A DNA stretch of 64,000 nt. Origin: Dyella mobilis (GTDB taxonomy: Bacteria; Pseudomonadota; Gammaproteobacteria; Xanthomonadales; Rhodanobacteraceae). Below, piece after piece: positions 7,442 to 16,450 of the stretch. Under the pieces are notes generated by a model, which was given only the letters and a program-made list of their open reading frames with translations, was not told the DNA's origin and made no database searches. The stretch covers positions 682,001 through 746,000 of the forward strand of contig NZ_JADIKF010000040.1 of assembly GCF_016904945.1 (NCBI RefSeq). The letters are read 5' to 3'. Each line of letters opens with the position of its first letter. Position 1 is the stretch's first letter. A program made the position numbers and the translations under genes.

Positions 7442-10400
7442 ATGGCAAACGGAAACTCACCCAATGCCTTTCTGCAGGCCGGGCGCGAACGCGCGATAGG
7501 CCTTTACCGGTCCCGCGGCTTGCGCATCACGGCGCTGGTCATCGTCATTTTTCTGGTGCTGCTGGGGCTGTTCGGCTTTTTCATTGCACCCGGCATCATC
7601 AAGAGCCAGCTGGAAAAACAGCTCGGCACACAACTTGATCGCCCCGTGACGATCGGCGCGATTCACGTCAATCCGTACACCCTGCGGGTGGCAGTGGACA
7701 AGTTTCACATCGGCGAGCGCGGCGGCACTTCATCTTTCATTGACATCGACAACCTGGTGGTGAACGCGTCCTGGGGATCGCTGTTTCGTCTGGCGCCGGT
7801 GCTTGACGAATTGTCCGTGGTGCATCCGCAGATCCACATCGTGCGCACCGGGCCGCAGCAGTTCAATTTCAGCGACATCGTGCAGCGCTTCGCCAACCAG
7901 CCTGCCAATCCCAACGCTTCGCCAACGCGCTTCGCGCTTTCCAATATCAGTGTGCGCGACGGCGACATCACGCTCGACGACAAGGTGCTGAACGCCACGC
8001 ACCGCATCGACCAGCTGCAGATCGGCATCCCGTTCCTGGCCAACCTGCCGCACGATACGGACATCTTCGTGCAGCCCTTGCTGTCCATGCAGATGGATGG
8101 CAGCCCGCTGCACATCCAGGGCCAGACCAAGCCTTTTGCAAACAGCCGCGAGTCGGTGATCAGCTTCAACCTGGATCACCTGGATCTGGCCAAGTACCTG
8201 GGCTACGTCCCCGAACCGCTGCCGGCCAATATTCCCAGCGGACTGCTGTCGGGCAAGCTGGACTTGCACTTCATCGATACCCAGCCGACCCAGCAACTGG
8301 AGTTGCAAGGCCAACTGCAGATCGACAACTTCGCCATGACTTCGCACGACGGCGCCCCCATGCTGGAACTGGGCCATGGTTCGGCCGTGCTGGACGACGT
8401 ACAACCGCTGCAGACGCGCTATCACTTCGGCCTCATCCAATTGGACCAGGCGAAGCTGCACTACGCCAAATTGCCCGGCGGACATACCAACTTCGACGCG
8501 TTGCTCGGCAAGGACAAACCGCCGGCAAAACCCGGCACGCCACCGACGGATGCATTGATCGCTGTGCTTGCGCTAGAGAATGGCGCATTCGATTATGTCG
8601 ACCGCAGCGGCCCCAAGCCTGCACAGCTCACGCTGGACAACCTGCACGGCAGCCTCCGCGCGCTGTCCACCGTTTCCGCGCAACCGGCCACGTTCGATAT
8701 CACTTCAGGCCTGGCCAATGGCAACGTGCATGCCACCGGCAGCTTGTTCATGAGCACCAGTCGCTACGACGGTGAAGTGAGCTTGACACGCGTCGACCTG
8801 CAACCATTGGTCGCCATGGCACCGCCGATGCTCAACGCGCAGATCGCCAGCGGTTCGCTCGATGGCGACATGCACTTGAAGGTGGACTGGAGCAAGACGC
8901 TTGCGCTGACCATGGACACCAGCAAGCTTGCGTTGAACAGCTTCGCCATGGAGCAACGCGACCGCAAACCGGTGGCGTGGCAGTCGCTCAGTGCCGATAT
9001 CCAGCACCTGGATCTGGGCAGCAGCGTGGCGCAACTGGGCGACGTGACCATGCAAGGGCTGAAGATAGATGCGCGGCGCCTCAAAAACGGCAGCGTCGAT
9101 CTCAGCGACCTGATGAAATCCTCTCCTTCGCACGGCAAGCAACAAGCTTCGCCGTCGTGGCATTGGAGCATCGCCCACGTGGCCGTCGACGGCAGTACCT
9201 TCGCGCTGACCGACCCAAGCCTGCCCAGCAAGGATGGCCGCATCGTGATCGACGCCGACAAGTTCGGCATCGACAGCCTTTCCGACGATATGCACAAGCC
9301 GGTCAAACTGAACCTGGTGGGCGGCATCGGTCGTGGCAAGTTCCACGTGGATGGAAGCGTCAAGCCCGAACCGATGGATGCGGATCTGCGCATTCAGGCG
9401 ACGCGGCTGAACGTGGCTCCGTTCGCGTCCCTGGTGAGCGTGCCGTTGAATGTGCGCCTGGACAGCGCATTGCTGAGCGCCAACGGCCGAGCCCGCTATC
9501 GCGATCGCAAATCGGCACCGCTGATCAGCTATCAAGGCCGCGTGGTGCTGAGCCGCGTAAAAGTGCTGGATAAAGTCACCAACGACGATTTCCTCAGTTG
9601 GAATGCTTTATCGGCCAGCGGCATGAAAGTGCGGATGGGCGAAGGCGCACCGCAAGTGGATATTGGTGGGCTGGCGCTCAACGATTTCTACGCGCGCGTC
9701 ATCGTCAACGCGAACGGCCGCATCAATGTGCAGGATGTGGTCTCCAACCCCGCACAGGCACCGGTCTCGGTCACTCGCGCGCAAAACGGCCCGACACCGG
9801 CAGCGCCGGCAAGCACGCCTACGCCTACGCCTACGCCTGCGCCCGCACCGGCAGCACCCGCGCCCGCGGGCTCATCTGCCACGCTCGCTTCCGCCAGCAC
9901 TACGGCCGCGCCGCCTGCGCAGATTCACATCGGCCAGATCACCCTGGCCAACGGCAACCTCAACTACACCGACAACTTCATCAAGCCGAACTACACCGCC
10001 AACATCACCCAACTGGCGGGCAAGATCGGCGCCTTCGGCACGGACACCAGCGACAAGCCGGCCGATGTCACGCTGCAAGGTTCGCTCGACAACAATTCTC
10101 CGGTCGACATCAACGGCACCATCAATCCGCTTACGCCGGTGGCTTTTCTGGACATCAAGGCCAATGCCAACGACGTGGAGTTGACGCATCTGACGCCCTA
10201 TTCCGGCAAGTACGCCGGATACCCGATCACCAAGGGCCGACTGACCATGGATGTGCACTATCAACTCGACCAGGGCAAGTTGAACGCCGACAACCACATC
10301 GTGCTCAATCAGCTGACCTTCGGCGATCGCATCGAAGGCCCCGGCATCAGCCATCTGCCGGTGAAATTGGCGGTGGCTTTGCTCAAGGACTCCAACGGCA

Positions 10401-11101
10401 ACATCGATATTCACGTGCCGGTGTCCGGTTCGCTCAACGACCCGCATTTCAGCCTGGGCGGTGTGATCTGGCAGGCCTTCCTGAATTTGATCAAGCGTGC
10501 CGTGACAGCTCCCTTCCGGCTGCTGGCCGCCGGCATGGGCGGTGGCCAGCAGGATCTGGGCTACGTGGAATTCGCCCCGGGCTCCGACGTGCTCAGCAAG
10601 GATGCCGACGATCGGCTGGCCAAGATCGTGGACATCCTCAACAAGAAACCCGCGCTGAAACTGGACATCACCGGTCGCGTCGATCCCGCTTTCGACGAGA
10701 ACGGCTTGCGCACCGTGATGGTCGATCAGGCCGTACAGAAGGAAGAAGCCGACGATATCGGCACCGACGCGGCCAAGGCGGCACCGGCCAAGCCGGGCAC
10801 CGACGATTACAACAAATACCTGGCCAAGGCCTACAAACACGCCAAATTCAAAAAGCAGCGCGACCTCGTCGGCCTGACCAAGTCGCAACCGCCGGATGTG
10901 ATGACCAAACTGATGGAAGCGAACGTAACCGTGGACCAGGACGCCTTGCGCCACCTGGCCGAACGGCGCGCGGACGCAGTCAGGCAGTACATGCACGGCA
11001 AGATCGACGACGGCCGCGTGTTCGTGCTGGCTCCGAAGCTGGACGCCAAGGGGATTGACGACAAGGGCAAGACCACGCGCGACGACTTCGGCTTGCACTA
11101 G
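7442..11101 (+). CDS. AsmA-like DUF748 envelope protein
   Basis: A 1219-residue protein with a basic N-terminus, one membrane anchor at about residues 34-56, and a very long repetitive beta-rich body of the DUF748/AsmA type. Large AsmA-like proteins span the periplasm as lipid-conducting grooves, so a role in phospholipid transport or outer-membrane maintenance is a reasonable inference. Residues about 780-830 form a Pro/Ala/Thr-rich linker built from PTPTP and APAPA units. The C-terminal part has GYVEFAPGSDVLSKDADDRL. Start ATG at 7442 follows GGGAG. The TAG stop lies inside the terminal repeat of the adjacent 136-bp element. Confidence 0.85.
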   Translation: MANGNSPNAFLQAGRERAIGLYRSRGLRITALVIVIFLVLLGLFGFFIAPGIIKSQLEKQLGTQLDRPVTIGAIHVNPYTLRVAVDKFHIGERGGTSSFIDIDNLVVNASWGSLFRLAPVLDELSVVHPQIHIVRTGPQQFNFSDIVQRFANQPANPNASPTRFALSNISVRDGDITLDDKVLNATHRIDQLQIGIPFLANLPHDTDIFVQPLLSMQMDGSPLHIQGQTKPFANSRESVISFNLDHLDLAKYLGYVPEPLPANIPSGLLSGKLDLHFIDTQPTQQLELQGQLQIDNFAMTSHDGAPMLELGHGSAVLDDVQPLQTRYHFGLIQLDQAKLHYAKLPGGHTNFDALLGKDKPPAKPGTPPTDALIAVLALENGAFDYVDRSGPKPAQLTLDNLHGSLRALSTVSAQPATFDITSGLANGNVHATGSLFMSTSRYDGEVSLTRVDLQPLVAMAPPMLNAQIASGSLDGDMHLKVDWSKTLALTMDTSKLALNSFAMEQRDRKPVAWQSLSADIQHLDLGSSVAQLGDVTMQGLKIDARRLKNGSVDLSDLMKSSPSHGKQQASPSWHWSIAHVAVDGSTFALTDPSLPSKDGRIVIDADKFGIDSLSDDMHKPVKLNLVGGIGRGKFHVDGSVKPEPMDADLRIQATRLNVAPFASLVSVPLNVRLDSALLSANGRARYRDRKSAPLISYQGRVVLSRVKVLDKVTNDDFLSWNALSASGMKVRMGEGAPQVDIGGLALNDFYARVIVNANGRINVQDVVSNPAQAPVSVTRAQNGPTPAAPASTPTPTPTPAPAPAAPAPAGSSATLASASTTAAPPAQIHIGQITLANGNLNYTDNFIKPNYTANITQLAGKIGAFGTDTSDKPADVTLQGSLDNNSPVDINGTINPLTPVAFLDIKANANDVELTHLTPYSGKYAGYPITKGRLTMDVHYQLDQGKLNADNHIVLNQLTFGDRIEGPGISHLPVKLAVALLKDSNGNIDIHVPVSGSLNDPHFSLGGVIWQAFLNLIKRAVTAPFRLLAAGMGGGQQDLGYVEFAPGSDVLSKDADDRLAKIVDILNKKPALKLDITGRVDPAFDENGLRTVMVDQAVQKEEADDIGTDAAKAAPAKPGTDDYNKYLAKAYKHAKFKKQRDLVGLTKSQPPDVMTKLMEANVTVDQDALRHLAERRADAVRQYMHGKIDDGRVFVLAPKLDAKGIDDKGKTTRDDFGLH

Positions 11102-11233
11102 GGCCTGTTAGCACTATTTTCGTGGCCCGCGCCGGGAATTGTTTGCGCGCCAGCCAAGTCAGTGCCACGCACTACCACCTGACATCCACTCAACGACAAC
11201 GCGGGCTACGAAAATAGTGCTAACAGGCCCTAG
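11098..11233. repeat. 136-bp element with 26-bp terminal inverted repeats
   Basis: The left end (11098-11123) begins CTAGGGCCTGTTAGCACT and the right end (11208-11233) is its exact 26-base reverse complement. Pairing continues inward as GGCCCGCG against AGCCCGCG. There is no ORF of its own. Size, perfect terminal repeats and a second related end at 37267 suggest a MITE-like non-autonomous element. The left end supplies the stop codon of the DUF748 gene. As RNA it would form a strong hairpin and could end or stabilise the upstream mRNA. Confidence 0.75.
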
Positions 11234-11364
11234 GGACGGTCAAGAGCCCCGGCGCACGAAATGTGCGCCTTCGCGGTGATCGACCCTTGCCGACCGCCCC
11301 GCTCTTCAAAGCGCCGCCCGAAAGTCCGACAATTGGCGCCTTCCCCCAACTTGGCAGTTCCCTC

Positions 11365-12561
11365 ATGAGCTACTCCGGCCAGGCGCGCTACGCCCAAGAA
11401 CTCGAATCCATCCGCGAACAGGGCCTGTTCAAGGCAGAACGCATCATTACTTCGCCCCAGTCGGCCGAGATCGAACTGGAAGGCGGACGCAAGGTGCTGA
11501 ACTTCTGCGCCAACAACTACCTTGGACTGGCTGATCATCCGGAAGTGATCCAGGCGGCGAAGGACGCGCTGGATACACACGGCTTCGGCATGGCCTCGGT
11601 GCGCTTCATCTGCGGCACGCAGGATCTGCACAAGCAGTTGGAGAAGAAGATCGCCGAATTCTTCGGCACCGAAGACACCATCCTGTATGCCGCCTGCTTC
11701 GATGCCAACGGCGGCCTCTACGAGCCGCTGCTGGGCGAGGAAGATGCCATCATCTCCGACGCGCTCAATCATGCCTCGATCATCGACGGCATCCGCCTGT
11801 GCAAGGCCAAGCGCTTCCGCTACGCCAACTGCGACGTAGCCGATCTGGAAACGCAATTGAAAGCGGCCGATGCCGCTGGCGCCCGCACCAAGCTGATTAC
11901 CAGCGACGGCGCATTTTCGATGGACGGCTTTATCGCACCACTGGACAAGATCACCGCACTGGCCGCCAAGTACGACGCGCTGGTACACATCGACGAATGC
12001 CATTGCACCGGTTTCCTCGGGCCCCATGGCCGTGGCTCGGCGGAAGTGCACGGCGTGATGGACAAGATCGACATCTTTACCGGCACGCTGGGCAAGGCAC
12101 TGGGCGGCGCGCTGGGCGGCTTCACCACCGGCCGCGCGGAAGTGATCGAAATGCTGCGCCAGCGTTCGCGTCCGTACCTGTTCTCCAATTCACTGCCTCC
12201 GCACGTGGTCGCCGCCGCCATCAAAGTGTTCGACATGCTGGGCTCGGCTGGCGACCTGCGCGAACGCGTGCAGGAGAACACCAAGTATTTCCGCGAGCAG
12301 ATGACCAAGGCCGGTTTCGATATCAAGCCGGGCGTGCATCCGATCGTGCCGGTGATGGTCTACGACGCCAAGAAAGCGCAGGCGATGGCTGCAGGCCTGC
12401 TCGAAGAAGGGATTTACGTCACCGGGTTCTTCTATCCGGTGGTGCCGCAGGGTCAGGCGCGCATTCGCACGCAGATGAGCGCCGCTCATACGCGCGAACA
12501 CCTGGACCGGGCCATCGCTGCGTTTACCAAGGTGGCGCGCACGCTGGGCGTGATCGGCTGA
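11365..12561 (+). CDS. kbl: Glycine C-acetyltransferase (2-amino-3-ketobutyrate CoA ligase)
   Basis: PLP enzyme of the alpha-oxoamine synthase family that splits 2-amino-3-ketobutyrate with CoA into glycine and acetyl-CoA, completing the pathway begun by Tdh. Length 398 residues. Conserved motifs include NFCANNYLGLADHPEV, SDALNHASIIDGIRLCKA, HIDECHCTGFLGP.GRG and the PLP lysine Lys244 in TGTLGKALGG. The ATG at 11365 (MSYSGQARYAQELESIREQG) matches the usual family N-terminus. A 263-base gap containing the inverted-repeat element separates it from the DUF748 gene. Confidence 0.97.
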   Translation: MSYSGQARYAQELESIREQGLFKAERIITSPQSAEIELEGGRKVLNFCANNYLGLADHPEVIQAAKDALDTHGFGMASVRFICGTQDLHKQLEKKIAEFFGTEDTILYAACFDANGGLYEPLLGEEDAIISDALNHASIIDGIRLCKAKRFRYANCDVADLETQLKAADAAGARTKLITSDGAFSMDGFIAPLDKITALAAKYDALVHIDECHCTGFLGPHGRGSAEVHGVMDKIDIFTGTLGKALGGALGGFTTGRAEVIEMLRQRSRPYLFSNSLPPHVVAAAIKVFDMLGSAGDLRERVQENTKYFREQMTKAGFDIKPGVHPIVPVMVYDAKKAQAMAAGLLEEGIYVTGFFYPVVPQGQARIRTQMSAAHTREHLDRAIAAFTKVARTLGVIG

Positions 12562-12572
12562 TTCGATCGCGG

Positions 12573-12601
12573 GGTTCGCGGCCGGACGATTGCCGCGAAC
12601 C
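12573..12601. terminator. Hairpin between kbl and pseudouridine synthase
   Basis: GGTTCGCGG and CCGCGAACC pair around an 11-base loop, just after the kbl stop and between convergent genes. No T-run follows, so intrinsic termination is uncertain. Confidence 0.4.
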
Positions 12602-12642
12602 CAAGCCGCGCGGGATACCACGTCATCCTTGGTTCTGCGGCT

Positions 12643-13473
12643 TTATTTACGCCGCACCGGGCCCCGCGTGCCATTACGCGGTGATCGTGCAGGCAACGCC
12701 GGCTTTGCCGGAGTGCGCAGCGAACTGCCTCCCGGATCTCGCTGCACCCGATGCAAGCCTGCAACTTCGGCAGCAGTGAGGTGACGCCATTGCCCTTTGG
12801 CAAGAGGGCCTAACGCCAGCTCGCCAATCGCTACGCGAATCAGGCGCAATACGCCGATGCCTTGCGTCTCCAGCAAGCGCCGGATGTGTCGGTTGCGTCC
12901 TTCGTCGAGCACGACTTCCAGCCATGCGTTTTTCTCACCCGTGCGCAACACGGATACGCGCTTGGCGGACAAGTGCTCGCCACGGTCCGCGACGCCGGCG
13001 GTCATCCGTTCCAGCACGGATGGATCGGGAATGGCATCGATCTGTACGTGATAGGCCTTGTCCACGTGGTACCGCGGATCGGTGAGCTGAGCCGCCCAGA
13101 CACTATCGTTGCTGAGCAGCAACAAGCCTTCGCTGGCCTTGTCCAGGCGCCCCACCGGCCCCAGCCACGGCAGGCCGGCATCCGCCAGCAGGGCGTAGAC
13201 GGTGTCGCGGCCGCGTTCATCCGCAGCACTGACCACAACCCCTCGCGGCTTGTTGAGTGCCAGATAGACGCGCTCTGCCGCGGTGACCGCCTCCCCATCA
13301 AGGCAAATGTGCTGCCGCTCGGGATCGGCGCTTTGCTCCGGGTCGCGCACGATTCGCCCGTCCACGCTTACCCTGCCCTCGCGCACGGCCTTTTCGGCGT
13401 GGCTTCGCGAGCACACGCCCAGCTTGCTGAGCACGCGTGCGAGGCCAAAGCGCGGAGCGGAGGGAATGGGCAT
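12643..13473 (-). CDS. RsuA/RluB-family pseudouridine synthase
   Basis: A 276-residue RNA-modifying enzyme. An N-terminal S4 RNA-binding domain (RVLSKLGVCSRSHAEKAVREG, shown in part; residues 13-33) is followed by the catalytic domain with NKPRGVVVS and the active-site Asp111 in GRLDKASEGLLLLSND. The motif DEGRNRHIRRLLE and the final basic tail also fit. The S4 plus catalytic layout points to the group that modifies 16S or 23S rRNA; which site is not decided by sequence alone, so no symbol is given. Confidence 0.9.
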   Translation of the reverse strand: MPIPSAPRFGLARVLSKLGVCSRSHAEKAVREGRVSVDGRIVRDPEQSADPERQHICLDGEAVTAAERVYLALNKPRGVVVSAADERGRDTVYALLADAGLPWLGPVGRLDKASEGLLLLSNDSVWAAQLTDPRYHVDKAYHVQIDAIPDPSVLERMTAGVADRGEHLSAKRVSVLRTGEKNAWLEVVLDEGRNRHIRRLLETQGIGVLRLIRVAIGELALGPLAKGQWRHLTAAEVAGLHRVQRDPGGSSLRTPAKPALPARSPRNGTRGPVRRK

Positions 13474-13505
13474 GAAGAGGCAAGATTAATGGGCTTACAA
13501 AAGAA

Positions 13506-13527
13506 AAGCCCGGCATAAGCCGGGCTT
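13506..13527 (-). terminator. Terminator of downstream ompA-like gene
   Basis: AAGCCCGGC-ATAA-GCCGGGCTT, followed on the minus strand by a T-rich tract (TTTTCTTTT). It lies 24 bases after the stop of the OmpA-family gene at 13551. Confidence 0.85.
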
Positions 13528-13550
13528 CTCCATGACACCTTGCAGTCCGA

Positions 13551-14690
13551 TTACTGCTGGACCTGCAGTTCGGTGCGACGGTTGCGGGCGCGGCCGGAAT
13601 CCGTCTTGTTGCTGTCGATCGGGTCGTTCTCGCCATGACCGACCGGACCTTCCAGGCGGCTGGCGTCGACGCCGTGCGAGGTCAGGTAGTTGTACACGAT
13701 CTGTGCACGACGCTCCGACAGGCCCTGGTTGTAAGCCGGCTTGCCGACGCTGTCGGTGTAGCCTGCCACCATCACCTTCACCTGCGGGTAACGCTTGAGC
13801 GTATCCACCGCCTGATCCAGGATCGCCATCGAGTCGCTGCTCGGTGCGGCCAGGGCCGGCTCGATGTTGGTCTCGCCCTTCTTCGGACGGTCGAACTTGA
13901 AGTTCACGCCCTTCAGGTCGATCACTACCTTCTGCGGGCAGCCATCCGGACCCACGATCGTGCCCTCCGGCAGATCCGGGCACTTGTTGTCGCACAGGTT
14001 CACGCCGTTGCGGAACTGCTTGGAGCAGTCCGGAGCGGCCGGCGGCGGCGGGGTCGGTGCAGCGGCCGGAGCCGGCACGGAACCGAGCTTGGCCACCAGG
14101 CTGAAGCCCAGGTACCAGTCGCCGTAGCCATTCTTCGCCGGCTGGGTCTTGTCGTCCCAGTCGTAACGGTAGGCAGCTTCCACGCGGAAGTCGGTGCTGT
14201 CGGTGATCGACTTGGACACACCCACGCCAGCCTGGGCAGCCGGAGCCCAGCTACGATCGAACGGGTTGTGGTGATAGTCGCCCATCACGCCGCCCATCAG
14301 GTACGGGCGCCAGGAGTTGGCGTCGCCGAAGAAGTAACGAGCGGACACGCCGTAGGCGTTGCTCGACCACTTATTGCCCTGGCCGAACACGTCGCTATCG
14401 GCATCGCGCTTGGTGCGGTCGACGAACAGCTCCACCGAAACGTTCGGGGCAATGAACTTACCAACGGACAGGCCGTAGAAGATCTGGCGGCTGTGAGTGT
14501 TGCGGTCGGAATCGTTGTAGAAGCCGCCGACGGTCGGGGCAACGTACCAACGATCATCAAAACCGTTCGGCCATGCCGGAGCGGAAGTGGCGCTGCTACC
14601 AGCGGCCGCAGCCGTGTTGTCCTGCGCGTGAACGGCACCCACGCCGCCCAGGGCAAGAGCGATCAGAAAATAAAGGCCCTTACGTTTCAT
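13551..14690 (-). CDS. OmpA-family porin, copy 1
   Basis: A 379-residue outer-membrane protein. The signal peptide is residues 1-22 (ends VGAVHA), then an eight-stranded barrel region (FDDRWYVAPTVGGFYNDSD, then RYFFGDANSWRPYLMGG) and a Pro/Ala hinge. A Cys-containing segment with CSKQFRNGVNLCDNKCPDLP follows. The C-terminal OmpA peptidoglycan-binding domain carries YTDSVGKPAYNQGLSERRAQ and the NRRTELQV end. It is the second of two tandem paralogues; the peptidoglycan-binding half is nearly identical to copy 2 while the barrel halves differ more. It has its own terminator. Confidence 0.93.
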   Translation of the reverse strand: MKRKGLYFLIALALGGVGAVHAQDNTAAAAGSSATSAPAWPNGFDDRWYVAPTVGGFYNDSDRNTHSRQIFYGLSVGKFIAPNVSVELFVDRTKRDADSDVFGQGNKWSSNAYGVSARYFFGDANSWRPYLMGGVMGDYHHNPFDRSWAPAAQAGVGVSKSITDSTDFRVEAAYRYDWDDKTQPAKNGYGDWYLGFSLVAKLGSVPAPAAAPTPPPPAAPDCSKQFRNGVNLCDNKCPDLPEGTIVGPDGCPQKVVIDLKGVNFKFDRPKKGETNIEPALAAPSSDSMAILDQAVDTLKRYPQVKVMVAGYTDSVGKPAYNQGLSERRAQIVYNYLTSHGVDASRLEGPVGHGENDPIDSNKTDSGRARNRRTELQVQQ

Positions 14691-15003
14691 CAGGTGTCTC
14701 CTCGATTATTGGTTTTCGCGTCCATTCCACCCCAGACGGAAATCGCGCGGCAGAACTTAGGTATGCGGGGGACTTTTTCGCAACCTTGCTTGGTGTCCCT
14801 AACAGCAAGCGCGGCAAGTGTAGCAAAACCGTTAAGAGATCCGCACGCCAGACTTTCGCCTGACATGGGTTTCCGGTGCAGCTTTGTTCAGCTAAATGGT
14901 GCACATTCGCTACCGTACGAATACAGATCGCAACTTTTTTCAATCCGTACACAAGAAAAAGCCCGGCGTTTGCCGGGCTTTTTCGTTAACACCTGTAGTC
15001 CGA
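14691..15003. other. Intergenic region between the two ompA-like genes
   Basis: 313 bases with no gene. It holds the terminator of copy 2 at 14956-14983 and must contain the promoter and leader of copy 1. The ribosome site GGAGACACCTG sits just before the copy 1 start, the same as in copy 2. I see no clear -35/-10 pair. Confidence 0.7.
14956..14983 (-). terminator. Terminator of upstream ompA-like gene (copy 2)
   Basis: AAAAAGCCCGGC-GTTT-GCCGGGCTTTTT, a 12-bp stem ending in a T-run on either strand, 21 bases after the copy 2 stop. Confidence 0.9.
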
Positions 15004-16146
15004 TTACTGCTGGACTTGCAGTTCCGTGCGACGGTTGCGCGCACGACCTTCGGCCGTCTTGTTGCTGTCGATCGGGTCGTTCTCGCCGTGACCGACCGGG
15101 CCTTCCAGGCGGCTGGCGTCGATACCGTGCGAGGTCAGGTAGTTGTACACGATCTGTGCACGACGCTCCGACAGGCCCTGGTTGTAAGCCGGCTTGCCGA
15201 CGCTGTCGGTGTAGCCTGCCACCATCACCTTCACCTGCGGGTAACGCTTGAGCGTATCCACCGCCTGATCCAGGATCGCCATCGAGTCGCTGCTCGGCAC
15301 GGCCAGGGTCGGTTCGATGTTGGTCTCGCCCTTCTTCGGACGGTCGAACTTGAAGTTCACGCCCTTCAGGTCGATCACTACCTTCTGCGGGCAGCCATCC
15401 GGACCCACGATCGTGCCTTCCGGCAGATCCGGGCACTTGTTGTCGCACAGGTTCACGCCGTTGCGGAACTGCTTGGAGCAATCCGGAGCGGCAGGCTGCG
15501 GAGGAGCTGCCGGGGCGGCTGCCGCCGGAATTGCACCGATCCTGGCCACCAGGCTCAAGCCGACGTACCAGTCACCATAGCCGTTGTGCTGCGGGAAGGT
15601 CTTGTCATCCCAATCGTAACGGTAGGCAACTTCCGCACGGAAGTCGGTGCTGTCGGTGATCGACTTGGAAATACCTGCGCCACCCTGCGCTGCAGGAGCC
15701 CAGCCGCGATTGAACAGGTTGTGGTGATAGTCGCCCATCACGCCACCCATCAGGTACGGGCGCCAGGAGTTCCAATCGCCAAAGAAGTAACGGGCCGATG
15801 CGCCGTAGGCGTTGCTGGCCCACTTGTTGCCATCGCCGAACACGTCGGTATTGCCATCGCGCTTGGTGCGATCGACAAACAGCTCGATGGAGACGTTGGA
15901 GCTGATGAACTTGCCTACCGACAGACCGTAGAAAATCTGGCTCTTGTGCGTCTGGCGGTCAGAGTCGTTGAAATAGCCGCCTACGGTGGGGGCAATGTAC
16001 CAACGGTCGTCAAAGCCGTTTGGCCATGCCGGCGCACCAGCGGTGTCCGTGCTGCCGGCCGCGGCGGCCGTGTTGTCTTGCGCTTGGGCGAAACCTACCC
16101 CCCCAAGAGCAAGAGCGATCAGAAAATAAAGGCCCTTACGATTCAT
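15004..16146 (-). CDS. OmpA-family porin, copy 2
   Basis: A 380-residue paralogue of the neighbouring gene with the same plan: signal peptide (MNRKGLYFLIALALGGVGFA), N-terminal barrel, Pro/Ala hinge, Cys-rich segment and C-terminal peptidoglycan-binding OmpA domain. The last 160 or so residues differ from copy 1 at only a handful of positions (for example EPTLAVPS against EPALAAPS). The ATG at 16146 follows GGAGACACCTG; an in-frame extension to 16188 lacks homology. It anchors the outer membrane to peptidoglycan. Confidence 0.93.
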   Translation of the reverse strand: MNRKGLYFLIALALGGVGFAQAQDNTAAAAGSTDTAGAPAWPNGFDDRWYIAPTVGGYFNDSDRQTHKSQIFYGLSVGKFISSNVSIELFVDRTKRDGNTDVFGDGNKWASNAYGASARYFFGDWNSWRPYLMGGVMGDYHHNLFNRGWAPAAQGGAGISKSITDSTDFRAEVAYRYDWDDKTFPQHNGYGDWYVGLSLVARIGAIPAAAAPAAPPQPAAPDCSKQFRNGVNLCDNKCPDLPEGTIVGPDGCPQKVVIDLKGVNFKFDRPKKGETNIEPTLAVPSSDSMAILDQAVDTLKRYPQVKVMVAGYTDSVGKPAYNQGLSERRAQIVYNYLTSHGIDASRLEGPVGHGENDPIDSNKTAEGRARNRRTELQVQQ

Positions 16147-16450
16147 CAGGTGTCTCCTCTTTTTTAGATTGGGGTATTGATCCGCCAATAGGATTCGTCA
16201 CATGCACAGAAACGAACGGAAACTACGCCTTACAGCTGACCCTGCACCCTGCGCCACCAGTTTAACAAAAACTAAACGGCATGCAAAACGGCGGCAATAA
16301 CCCCCACGCGGCCGGGCTGGGCCGCTGCAAACCGGCTGCCTTGGCAACCGGTTCGCGGAAGCGGCGTCCAGGCACCTGGGTGCCGGGCGCCGCAGGCTGA
16401 GAACGTCCCCTCAACCGCTTGTTGCGACTTCCTCCAAGGACTCCCCGATC
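16147..16450. other. Intergenic region with imperfect hairpin
   Basis: 304 bases with no gene. It should hold the ompA-like copy 2 promoter. An imperfect inverted repeat at 16361-16393 (GCGGCG..GGCACC / GGTGCC..CGCCGC) lies downstream of prpD's 3' end and may act in termination, though it lacks a T-run. Confidence 0.5.

Noticed and set aside
9810..9865. Short CCTACG/GCACCG-rich repeats as a possible tandem-repeat locus
   Set aside because: They encode the Pro/Thr/Ala linker in frame within the DUF748 protein; ordinary low-complexity linker.
9872..11098. 408-residue minus-strand frame inside the DUF748 gene
   Set aside because: Antisense shadow with no recognisable motif.
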